From positions 5,603,448 to 5,667,447 of the forward strand of contig CM047430.1 of assembly GCA_026168455.1 (NCBI GenBank): DNA of 64,000 nucleotides, read 5' to 3'. The notes under the pieces were generated by a model. That model was not told where the DNA came from, made no database searches, and was given only the letters and a program-made list of their open reading frames with translations. Source of the stretch: Theocolax elegans. Lineage: Eukaryota > Arthropoda > Insecta > Hymenoptera > Cerocephalidae. Every line of letters begins with the position of its first letter. Within the stretch, counting starts at the first letter, position 1. This document shows positions 23,636-33,499 of the stretch, in pieces. Both the position numbers and the translations under genes were made by a program.

Positions 23636-25393
23636 TTAAACATTGTTACTTGGTTCAGTTTTCTCGGATAAAACTGGCGTGTTCGGAGGTGGTTCTGGTT
23701 CATACGTCTTGGGTGGTGTTCTTGGAGTTGCATATACGTGTTCTCGAGGTAAGGAATTCCATTGTATTGTCGGATCAACTGGTCGCATTGGGACGTACTC
23801 TACTTTGTCTTTTCTTGATTTCCTAATACATTTTTGGAAAATATATCGACATAGTATTAAGCATCCGGCAAAAAGCATTAGTATAATAACCATTCCATGT
23901 AAGTAAGCATCAGTTATTTGATTTTCAATTTTAACATTAATAGTTTTATCCGGTTTTAAATCACTCGGAAGGTTTTTTCCTGCTCCGATCAACTGCAATG
24001 GTGGTAAATAGTACGTGTCCTTTTCTCTCACCAGCAGCTCTGAAGCGTAGTAGATGTTATCGTGAACCTTAAAGTGGCAGCCCGCTGAGAGGGAAATCGT
24101 TCCTGCTTGTTGAAAAGTGTATGTCTCCTCGAATCCTGGACAAAATACATTTACGAGTGTAGGCTTTGCGACTGAGTAAACATAGTGTCTTGGATGAGCA
24201 GTTTTAATGATGTATAAGTTCTTGCCTTTCATAAAATTAATTCTACATGAACTAAAAGTTGCATAGTCTTGTTCCAGTAATAATTTGCTTTCACACTCTC
24301 GTTGGAGATGCACAGGGTTTTCCCTTACGCATATATAATTCCTTTGTAATTTAATGCATCTCGACAGCTGCGCTGTCCTTAAAAAGGTGTGTTTTTCCCC
24401 GTTGGGAAGAGAGGCTACAAAATCGTCCCTGGGTTGAATGTACGCTGCATTATGGATTAAATCCCCTTGTTGGAAAACTGGCACTGGAAGCATTTTGTAC
24501 AAAGTGTGCGTTTCCTTTTCTACCATTGGCATTATTATTTGCATAATTATGTGATCTTTATAAATTGTCAATTCTCTTGGAGCGAACTCGGCAATTATCG
24601 CCGCATTTATTTGTTCAATTTTTACCGGACTCTTGGTTTCGGATACTTTTTCTATCATTTTTAAAATAATTCTTAAATTTCTTGTAGCGCCGGAAAACTT
24701 TGTTGTTGACAATAAACTTGTTATCGTGTTGGCTATAGCCAAGTAACTATCCAAATTTTGTAATGCTAGATTGATTGTTTCCTCAACTCTTGATTTGTCA
24801 ATATCTATTATTCCTTTTTCTTCTCGTAGTATTTGTAATATCGCTTCCAGTTGCTTCATTTCTACAGACATTTTTTCTAAAGTTTGCATGATTTCATTAT
24901 CTATGTATGCCTTTGCTGTACCTCTTCCTAATATTGCTTCTCGAGAGTGATGTCTCATTTGCGTAATAATTGATACTATATCTAGTGATGAATTTTTTGT
25001 AAATGCGTTTTCGTTCCCCCCCTTATTTAAAACTTCGTCTCCTGACGAATATGAAGTCGCTGAAGTGATATAAGCGTCTCTTATTCTAGAGAACTCGCGC
25101 ATTTTTTCTTGTAATAAATAAATTCTGCTTATCGTTACCGCGTCCTTTAGCCTTGTATACGTGTCGGATTGTACAATATCTTGTATTATTTTTGTAAAAT
25201 TTTCTTGGATTCCGAAAACTTTCTGCGTGTCAATTGTAGTTATTATACACCATTCTTGTTTAATAAAGTCTATTTTTTGCAATCGATTAAAAATGATTCC
25301 AGGGTTATTTCGCTCTGTTACAATTGCCTTATTTTGAGTCGTCGCAATCACAACGTGAATCACGATGAAAAATGCGCACATAATCTTCTCCAT
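23636..25393 (-). CDS. envelope/fusion glycoprotein-like ORF (Baculo_F/errantivirus Env type), 585 aa
   Basis: An intact 585-codon frame with the layout of a class I viral envelope protein. It has a hydrophobic signal peptide (residues about 5-18, FFIVIHVVIATT) and an N-terminal motif NPGIIF...QEWCIITTIDT like the start of baculovirus F and insect errantivirus Env proteins. A helical heptad-rich region lies at about 140-240, and a Cys-containing region with FCPGFEETYTFQQAGTISLS and GC at about 410-440 resembles the membrane-proximal Env signature. One transmembrane helix lies at about 501-520, before a 62-residue cytoplasmic tail rich in Pro and Tyr (YVPM, PPKTY). I see no obvious furin RxxR site before the helical region, so cleavage may be lost or different. 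Just upstream on the minus strand a 3' splice site (TTATGTTACAG, 25399) precedes the ATG, fitting expression from a spliced subgenomic mRNA. Family call is from memory. Confidence 0.65.
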   Translation of the reverse strand: MEKIMCAFFIVIHVVIATTQNKAIVTERNNPGIIFNRLQKIDFIKQEWCIITTIDTQKVFGIQENFTKIIQDIVQSDTYTRLKDAVTISRIYLLQEKMREFSRIRDAYITSATSYSSGDEVLNKGGNENAFTKNSSLDIVSIITQMRHHSREAILGRGTAKAYIDNEIMQTLEKMSVEMKQLEAILQILREEKGIIDIDKSRVEETINLALQNLDSYLAIANTITSLLSTTKFSGATRNLRIILKMIEKVSETKSPVKIEQINAAIIAEFAPRELTIYKDHIIMQIIMPMVEKETHTLYKMLPVPVFQQGDLIHNAAYIQPRDDFVASLPNGEKHTFLRTAQLSRCIKLQRNYICVRENPVHLQRECESKLLLEQDYATFSSCRINFMKGKNLYIIKTAHPRHYVYSVAKPTLVNVFCPGFEETYTFQQAGTISLSAGCHFKVHDNIYYASELLVREKDTYYLPPLQLIGAGKNLPSDLKPDKTINVKIENQITDAYLHGMVIILMLFAGCLILCRYIFQKCIRKSRKDKVEYVPMRPVDPTIQWNSLPREHVYATPRTPPKTYEPEPPPNTPVLSEKTEPSNNV

Positions 25394-25397
25394 TTTG

Positions 25398-25430
25398 TCT
25401 GTAACATAATAATAAAAAAAAACCCTATTA
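25398..25430 (-). promoter_or_regulatory. 3' splice acceptor before the env-type ORF
   Basis: Minus-strand T-rich tract (25417-25425) followed by TTATTATTATGTTACAG, ending five bases before the ATG. This is what spliced env messages of LTR retroviruses use. The matching donor was not located. Confidence 0.45.
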
Positions 25431-25604
25431 TGTCCAATATATTGTTCCTTTATTTATGTGCGTTTGTATATAAATTTTTTTTTTTTAACATATTTTTCCT
25501 ATGCGTTCCAATTTATCGTATTATGTTAATTACACATATTTTTATGTTTCTCTGAGATTTATTTCAATACGCGCTTAATATCATCGGTATATGCATAATT
25601 TCTC

Positions 25605-26093
25605 TCATTCAGCTTCATTTTCTTTTTTCACCTCTTGAATCTTTGGATTTGTTGATTCCGCTCTACTGGTTGCTGTATGTTGGTCGATTCCTTTAGTGCT
25701 TCGTTTACATAATACTTTCGTGCTCTCTTCGAATAGAATACTATTTTGTTTATTTACTCGCGCTGGAGTCAAGAAATTCCATTTAAGTTGTTCTCGAGGT
25801 TGTAATTGCGATGTTATACATTCGTGTAGTCCGCCATTTACGCACGTTAATACATATCCATTGCATTTAACTTCTTGCTCGATAAGACAACTTTTGAAAG
25901 GAATTGGGAGTCCGCAATAAAAACATTTTAGATCAGTAAAAGTACAATTTAATTCGCGTATCGTTCGTGTAGCACTTAATGAAAACCGAATTTTTTCTAT
26001 GTGTGATAATTTTGTTGTATAACAATAATGACACAGGTATGTATTATGACAAAAATAGCAAAGTCGCTCCCAATTTCTTACTAAACCTGACAT
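25605..26093 (-). CDS. Cys-rich small protein of the virus-like cluster (162 aa)
   Basis: An intact frame immediately upstream of the env-type ORF on the same strand. The N-terminal 95 residues hold twelve cysteines: CYFC (12-15), CHYC (21-24), C50, CFYCGLPIPF from 57, then C69, C77, C84 and C92. The C-terminal 70 residues are polar and Lys/Glu-rich, ending in an acidic-basic tail. The arrangement recalls small viral zinc-binding regulators (E6-like folds with two CxxC half-sites), but the spacing does not match a family I can name. It lacks a signal peptide and membrane segment. Its position just before an env-type gene is that of an accessory gene. Hypothetical; function unknown. Confidence 0.5.
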   Translation of the reverse strand: MSGLVRNWERLCYFCHNTYLCHYCYTTKLSHIEKIRFSLSATRTIRELNCTFTDLKCFYCGLPIPFKSCLIEQEVKCNGYVLTCVNGGLHECITSQLQPREQLKWNFLTPARVNKQNSILFEESTKVLCKRSTKGIDQHTATSRAESTNPKIQEVKKENEAE

Positions 26094-26335
26094 TTTTTTT
26101 ATTAATATAATATACTGTTTAAACTTATAGAATATTCCTATACTGTCTAAATATAGGTATTATGTATATATATATATATATATCTTTAATTCTTAATTAA
26201 AATTTTATATCGATAGGCAAACCACAAACAGTAGCAAGTAAATAAATAATGAACTATATATATATATATATATAGATATTAAATTTAATTATATATATTT
26301 TAAATATATATATATATATATATATTAAAGGTTAC
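26094..26335. repeat. AT-rich spacer with three (TA)n runs
   Basis: (TA)n at about 26163-26182, 26255-26274 and 26304-26324. On the minus strand this is the 5' side of the Cys-rich ORF, and no pol gene is visible here. The LINE fragment beyond it is cut off abruptly at about 26335. Confidence 0.6.
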
Positions 26336-28005
26336 AACCTTTAATAAAGCAGTCTGAGTGCTATACGATCTACGGAAATCAGGCTGATAAGCAGATTAAA
26401 GATTATTATTTTCCAAAAACGACGTTATTTGCAAGGTTACCAATCTATCAAAAACTTTAGCAAGATGGGAAAGATTAGCTATTGGACTAGTATCCGAAGA
26501 CGACTTTAGCTTAGCCATCCTACTAAGAGACATAATCGCAGTACGCTTCCAAATGGTGGGATACTTTCTTGTCGAAATTGAAAGATTGAATAAGTCTGTT
26601 AGATATAGAGTAATAACTGGAAAAGTATCTTTAAGTTACCTCAAAGAAAGGCTATCTAGACTACGACTCCTAGTTTTCGGAAGGCAGAAGGATAATGCAT
26701 CAGTAACCTCGTGTGACATAACAGGAGGAAAAGAAAAGACAGGGAAATCTGGCGAATAAGGTAACTCGCAAACCTCTCTCAACTGGTCTAATGAGCATGA
26801 CGGGTGTCGATTAGCTACTGCAGTATAATACTGAAGTAACTCTTCAGCATCGAAGAACTTTAATAAGTGAATCACTGACTAACTCAATTCTGTGCAGATG
26901 GCGCCAATCATGAGATTGGTCCGAGGATACTAACAATTCTTTATCATAATATTTATCACTCGCAGCCTGAAGTCGACGCTTCAGATCCCTACGAACTATC
27001 TTATATTCAGTCAATAAAGCAGGATCACAGTGACGCTTTGAAGTCTTGTACAAACGGTCTCTCTCCTTACATAACTTTTTGAGATCTCGCGTAAACCATG
27101 GAGCTGAACGTGGGCGCACTTGACGCGTAAAAAATGGCGCTGGAAAATTTAAATTAACCAACAAATGTGAGCGCAGTGAATCTAGGAAAGAATCAACTGT
27201 CCAAGACTCCAATGGAATGTCACGTAAAGTCAACAAAGCAGCTCTATCAGAATTTTCAAAATAATCTGGAGAAATAGGTTTAAAATCGCGAAAAGTATAA
27301 CTAGTATGTTTGTCTATCATACAACATAAACTATAGTCTATTAAGATAAAATCATGCCCATTTATAAAGGCACTCGACGATTGTTTAGCGAAAATAATCT
27401 TATCCTCAGAATCAACCATTATCACATCAAGCCATGTATCTGAAGTATTTGTATGATGGGCATTAAAAGGGACTAAATAAAGAGAGTTTTCACGAATCAG
27501 GTTTTTAAGATGAACGCCATAATAGTCATCAGTACGTAAATTAAAGTTCAAATCTCCTGTAATAATAATATTTTTATACTTATGCGCCCGATCCTAAACA
27601 GAATTAAAGAATTTACTTACCACATGTCCTTTGGGTATACGATAGACGAAGCCAATAAAATCAACGAACCTGCAACCGATAAGTCGAGCAATAAATATTC
27701 GGTTTCATTTAAAATCTTTATTTGAGGGTCTTCAACCACACGAAACGAGAATATATTATGAATATAACAAGCAACACCACCATTCTGCATGTAATCACGC
27801 TTACCAGTAACTGAAGGTAAACCTCTATCATTACGAACTAAAGTATAATTGGAAATATTAATAATAGAATTTGAGCGATCTGGGGTTAACCATGTTTCTG
27901 AAACAAACAACACATCTATTTTCTCAGATTCCAAAAGAGTTCAATATCAGCGTGATGATCCCTAATCAAGTTTGCATTAATCTGAGTAACATGTAAAACA
28001 GAAGG
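26336..28005 (-). mobile_element. Jockey/CR1-group LINE fragment, lacking its 3' half
   Basis: On the minus strand the endonuclease starts near 28000 (VTQINANLIRDHHADIELF). It continues with VSETWL, YMQNGGVACYIH, GDFNFNLR (catalytic GDFN, about 27540), SDTWLDVIMV and INGHDFI. The linker and first part of the reverse transcriptase follow, ending with an AYQPDFRRSYSTQTALLKV stretch at about 26345-26400. Stops and frameshifts occur near 27935, 27615, 26845 and 26636. The catalytic RT domain and the whole 3' end are missing, which is unusual for LINEs (they normally lose the 5' end) and implies a later deletion or insertion at about 26335. Confidence 0.8.
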
Positions 28006-28029
28006 ATCGTCTGACAAATGAGTACCAAT

Positions 28030-28545
28030 TATGACAGAAATCGTCAGTCAATCTATTTGCGGCGAATGAAGTATTTAAATTCATAATAATTGTAAGTCGT
28101 CGGAGTCTTTGGTATGCCAAGGCCAACCGATGAGACTTGTTCACTTTAACTCAAGTGTACAATTGCCTATACAGTATGTTCCAATCCGCCGCTCGAGGCG
28201 GATGAACTCTACCGGTTCCGATATAAAGTTTTCGTGTATAAGGCCGAGCAAAGACGCTTCAGGAGCGTAGGCCAATGACATCCAGATTATCCTCGTGCGA
28301 TCGCGTGTGAGTGCACGAGTGAAATAGTATGAGTGAAGGACGGGGTCATGCGCGAGTGCTAACGTGGGTCGCGAGGTACTCGCCGCGGCATTGGGCCGCC
28401 TGCTTGTCACCTTTGCCGACAAGGGTCTTCGCTGCTCAGATCACCGGAACCAATGATCGACTGATCGACTGGGCCATCCACGGGGTGTCGACCGATAAGT
28501 TCATTTATTATATTACCGTGACATCCCTCCTAGTGTTTCACAGCG
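28030..28545 (+). mobile_element. LTR-like repeat, copy C
   Basis: Shares with copies A (149-1029) and B (36817-37288) the block GACAGAAATCGTCAGTCAATC, the GTAAGTCGTCGGAGTC.TTGGTATG stretch, and the GC-rich part around GGACGGGGTCATGCGCGAGTG. Its far end is replaced by the 5' end of the next LINE. It has the same orientation as copy B, so the two could be the LTRs of one minus-strand Gypsy element whose gag remains at 33500-36816. Confidence 0.55.
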
Positions 28546-28599
28546 TCCGCTCCACCCTACCTATACACCTGTATACCTATATACGAGTGCGAGAGAGAG

Positions 28600-31557
28600 A
28601 GCTTCGCTCTCCACACCCCACCTTCTCCCCCCACCCCACCCATCCCCACCGCAGGGACAGCTAAGCGCGTGGCCTCGCCCACTTTGCCGCCGTACGCGCA
28701 GGTTGCTAACCAACCTCGCAGCGCCGCGCCTACTGGGAGTTGCTGCAGCCTACCCGTGCAGTCGACCAGCACCGTAGATATGGCCGCTCTGTTCTCCGAG
28801 TTCACGAGCCGTATTGAATCCAACCTTGAGCGTACGGTCTTGCGCATCGAGCTGTCGGTTTGAGAACTAGCAAGCGAAGTTTGTGTTCTTAACTCCCGGG
28901 TCTCGCAGATTGATATTACTTCAGATCAGAGATTTGCCGGCGTCTCGGATCGCTTAGGGGCTTTGATAAGCGCTAACGCAGATATCCGCAGTATGATAAA
29001 CGTGATGCAGGCTGGTCATTTGGGATCTACCTCGGCCCTCTATGAGTGATACATGTGAGGTGCTGGTCCTTAGCGTCCCTTTTAACCTGGATATTCCCGA
29101 TGAGGAGATCATCGAGAAGATTTTATCCTCCATAAATCTCGCACGAGTAAACTCGCAGGTAATTAAAATTCGCCCCTGGCTTGCCCGTAATAGTCAGGAT
29201 CCAAGATCGGTGACCTCGAGATCAGCTCTTAGTTCTACCAGAGGGCTCGTGTTCCGAATTTCTTCTCCCTCGACCAGAGACCTTATCTTGAAGAGGGCGC
29301 GTCTCCTCAAGGAAATGTCAGCTGATTCACTCTTCGGTGCGGGCGGATTTTCTTCCATTTTCTTACTGCGTTATGGCCCAAGCAGCTACATGACCTTTGG
29401 TCTAAAACGCTTCGGCGATCTGCGGACTTGAGTTTTGCGAGACCTTCAATGAAGAACTATATTGTATATATGCGTAGAATTAAGTGAGGGCAGCTTCTTC
29501 TGGTGCATTCTGAATCGTACATCCTTAACCTCTCAACTCCCAAATCTCCCTCATCGAAATATGGGTTGATTGGCCAGGCTTCATCGTCTACTAACACTCC
29601 ATTCACTATTTTTCATGCTAACAGCAATCGCATAAGAACTGATTTTTCATCCATCGAATCATTGGTCCTTTCTTCTAATCATCATATTATTGCTCTTATT
29701 GAAACTTTCCTCACAGAGCTGGACTCCTCCGACATGCAGGACCTTCCTAATTATGCATTACACAGATTAGACCGAGTTGGTAAGGAAGGGGGGGGTGTTG
29801 CAGCTTACATTAGGAATAATCTTGATGTTAGGCTTGTACCTCACCCTGGTCCTTTATTCTCCAACTCCTCAGAGTTTATGATTTTTCAAATATTCAGTAT
29901 GACGATATCGCTGCTCTCCTGTATAGTTTATAGGAGACCCACGGCGGCCTGCCCATTAAAATTTTTTGATTCTCTGGCTAAATTTCTTCATCCTTGCGAC
30001 CAGATTGTTATCACCGGAGATTTCAACATCAACGTGAGTATTCAAGATGGGTCGTCCGCCATGTTGGAGTTCTATTTGGACACACTAAACCTCTTTCTGT
30101 TTAAATCCGATCCTAGTCATCATACTCATTCATCTGCATACTCATCCCATACATGGCTCGCCTGTTTATAAGCATAATGGACAGATGCATGATGAATGTG
30201 CTTACAAGCATAATGAACAGATTATAAGTATACCAAATCAATCGTGGCCTTTACAGCAGGGCACGACTCCATTATACTCGCACTAGATCTTGTGAAACCA
30301 CCGCCGGTTGTTAAGAGGTTTTGCTCGCGCAAGCTTGCTCAGGTCAATTCTCAGGCGATTGCTCCTCTCTTTTTCGATACATTTGATTGTGTTTCATCTT
30401 ACTCTAACACCACCACCACATCGTCTCTCACCTCCACATCAACATTACATGCTTCACGTATTTCGCCTGGCCGTTCACATTCACTTTCAACCTGGATGCT
30501 TTCCTCTCCATCGTCCTCTTTCCTTTCCAATCACCTCCTTCCCAACATTGTTTCATATAGGTTACATACCTTTGATTCACTCGCTCCTGCAAAACTCATT
30601 ACCATTAAGAGCTTCAATAAATCATGGAACACCCCGCTCATAAAACGCAACATTAAGGCTCGCAACAGGGCATATAGAAGGTATTTGGCCTCTGGTCTGA
30701 GCTCAGACTATCTAACTTATAAAGAACTTCGTAATTTAGTTAGTAACTCTATTGACTCGAGTAAATTTAGGCATAAAAACAACATAATCAGAGCCGCATC
30801 TAACTCTTCAAATTTGTGGAAGGAGCTCAGGAACATGGGTCTGGCTACTAAACCTACTCCATCGCCTTTCAAATACTCAACTACTCGTTCCACCTTCGCT
30901 CAGCTTCAATCACTCATTTCATCCTCTGATTTTTTACCTTCTTTCTATCCTCTAACTTCTTTCCACTTTACTCCTATTAACCCTTATAACGTCTTATCGA
31001 CTATCTCCAGAGCCATTTCGAAAGCTACGGGCCATGATGGAATTTCCGTTTTAATGTTAAAGCTTCTAGCTCCCCTAGTAGCGCCCCACCTAACTGAAAT
31101 CTTCAACTTATCTCTCACAACTGGTTTCTTCTCAGAACCCTGGATGAAGTACCTCCTCTTTCCTTTAGCTAAGACAGGCAGGGTTCTCTTGCCATTCGAT
31201 AGTAGGCCCATTGCTAACTTTTGCGAAATCTCTAAAATTCCTGAAAAATTGGTCCACGAACAACTCACCGAGTATCTGAACAGAAATAGTTAAATCATTG
31301 AGAGACAAGCGGGCTTCCGTCGGGGGCATAGTACTCAGACGGCTCTAATTGGTGTTCTTGATGATATTAGAAGAGCCATTGATAAGTGTATGATCACCAT
31401 TCTCATCCTGTTTAATATATCTAAAGCGTTCGATTCAGTACCGCACGAGACCCTACTCTATAAATTGCGTTTACTTGTGGTGGTAGATGAATTGGGGCTC
31501 GCTCGGTCTGGCTTGGCACAACTAGGGTGGTTCCGCAGGGCAGTGTTTCCGCATCGG
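28600..31557 (+). mobile_element. CR1/Jockey-group LINE, 3'-deleted copy
   Basis: Same group as the LINE at 7828-12411. ORF1 remnants lie at 28660-29430 (PPYAQVANQPRSA, then a GLVFRISSPSTRDLILKRAR stretch). ORF2 endonuclease lies at 29503-30171, with IALIETFLTEL, GGGVAAYIR and ITGDFNINV, and then breaks at SHTWLACL. Endonuclease tail and RT fingers lie at 30244-31293 (FTAGHDSI, GHDGISVLMLKLL). An RT fragment to 31557 contains RQAGFRRGHSTQTALIG and SKAFDSVPH, after which a deletion removes the catalytic block. A short tandem motif (ataagcataatg...) sits at the 30170-30240 break. Several stops; inactive. Confidence 0.8.
29503..31293 (+). pseudogene. broken ORF2 of the 3'-deleted LINE
   Basis: Two long frames (29503-30171 and 30244-31293) are separated by stops and an indel, followed by a third short piece. 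Together they cover the AP-type endonuclease and the start of the reverse transcriptase, ending before the catalytic FADD. The endonuclease keeps its GDFN and GHDSI motifs. Confidence 0.75.
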
Positions 31558-33480
31558 CAAAAAAATTAAAATTTGAAAATGAGATAATTGTACTAGAGGA
31601 ACCAAGTCTACAGTACGTATTTTTTGATTTTTTGTACTTTTCTCAATACTCTTAAATTTTGTAAAGTGCTCGAATATTATAAATCAAAATGTAAAAGTAG
31701 TTTTTAAACAACATGGACAATTAGGTCTCGGTTTTAAATTATGGTAGAGCGTGAGAAGTGTAAACCCATATATATCTTGTCGAGTTACAAAATAGGTCAT
31801 AGCTATGCAATGACTCGTAAATTTATTTTTATTATGCGAATATTAGGCTTAGGTCTTGCAGGATGTAAAAAATTCTGTGGCTTGATGGATTTAACTTCTA
31901 CTTTTTGAATCAATCTACGTACGACTTTTATATTAATAAAATATATGAATGTGTAAAAATCATTGCTGAGTTTTTATTTTTAGTAGCCAAATATGAAAAT
32001 CAATTAACGAGTGAGAAAAATGGTTTTGATGATTTAAAAAATATTACTGTATCGGGCGATGGTACTTGGAAAAAACGCGAATTTTCAACTTTGTATGGTG
32101 TCACTAACTTGATTGGTTATTTTTCTGGAAAGGTTTTGGATATAGCAGTAAAACGCTCATTTTGTAAATTATGTGAGGTTTGGGCAAAAAAATGATTTAG
32201 CAGAGTTCGAAGAATGGTATGAAAAATATTTCGATCAAAAAGAATGCACTGCCGATCACGATGAACTAGCTGGTATTATGGAAGTTGCGTCAATTATTGA
32301 ATTAGTCCAACGATCAATAAAAAATGCGACCTAAGATACGTTAATTATATCGGAGATGGCGACACTAAAACATATTCTGGGGTTGTGAATTCAAAACCTT
32401 ATGGAGATGATTTTCAAATCAATAAAAAAGAATGCGTAGGGCACGTGCGAAAGAGAATGGGCACTTGCTTACGCCATTTAGTAAACAAAAGTGTGGAAGA
32501 AAAACAAGAAGAAAAAAAATTCTTTCGGGCAAAGGTAATCTTACTGGTAAACTGATAGATAAATTGACAGTTTATTACCGACTAGCCATTAGAAGAAATT
32601 GTAATTCGGTAGAAGACATGAAAGCCGCTACATGGGCTACTTATTTTCATTGCATTTCGACAGACGATAACCCACATCATGAAAAGTGCCCGTGCGACGC
32701 TGAATCCTGGTGTGCTTGGAAGCGTGCTTTGGTTGCAGACACAACGTACAAGCATGATTATTCTGCATTTTCAGTTATTGTTTCCTCTGCTATAATACCT
32801 GTCTACGAAGAACTTAGTAACGATATACTATTACAGCGATGTCCTGGTGGCTTTACCCAAAACAACAGTGAATGCTTAAATCAGCTCATTTGGAGAATAA
32901 CTGAAAAAATTCTTCCTGCTGGATCCAAAAGAATAGAAATTGCTGCTTATGCGGCTGCCTGCATTTTTAATGAAGGAAACGTAGCCCTACTGTCCATATT
33001 GAATGGTTTTGATGTTAAACTTGTCAAAAATAACCATGCGTATGCCCGAAATGACGATGCGCATCGCATATCCATAGTTGAAAAGGAGCAGAGATTAATA
33101 CTCGAGATGCAAGAATCTGTCGCAGGCAACAGCAAAAGGATGTTTTGGACATGGCAGTTGCAGGAAATGTATTGCTTTATGGACCTGGAATTGACGATTC
33201 TATGTAAGTTGAAACAAAATAATTTTTCTCCACTTTTTTTCAGTTTCAAAACTTTAAACGCGTTTTTCTCAAAACAGCATTTTTATAGTCGGTAGGCAAG
33301 ATATTTCAAAAACTAATGTACCGATCGGTTTGAAGTTTTGAACACAGCTTTTAAACTGTATTGACTCGCGATCGAACGAAAGATTTTTAGATTGATCTAT
33401 CGCAACTCATTTCGCAAGCTACTATGTAACGAATTTTTTACGAAAAAACGTAACTTTTGTGCCCATCATTAAAAATTTAC
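31558..33480 (+). pseudogene. DDE transposase remnant (Mutator-like/DGTWKKR family), copy 1
   Basis: Conserved pieces appear in order across at least three frames. VSGDGTWKKREFSTLYGVT (about 32050-32105, presumed first catalytic Asp) is followed by GYFSGKVLDIAVK. YVNYIGDGDTKTY (about 32335-32370, presumed second Asp) is followed by KECVGHVRKRMG. Then come GKGNLTGKLIDKLTVYYRLA (about 32530), HHEKCPCDAESWC, GGFTQNNSECLNQLIW (about 32848) and ACIFNEGN (presumed acidic residue). This set marks a widespread invertebrate DNA-transposon protein family that databases often label Mutator-like transposase domain. Frameshifts at about 32190, 32335 and 32450 make it a pseudogene. A second copy lies at 50216-51479. 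The left end abuts the LINE deletion; inverted ends were not found. Confidence 0.75.
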
Positions 33481-33499
33481 GAATTTTCAAAATCATACT

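Noticed and set aside
25605..26093. Calling the Cys-rich ORF a papillomavirus E6 homologue
   Set aside because: CxxC pairs are suggestive, but the spacing between half-sites does not fit E6 and no other diagnostic residue is seen.
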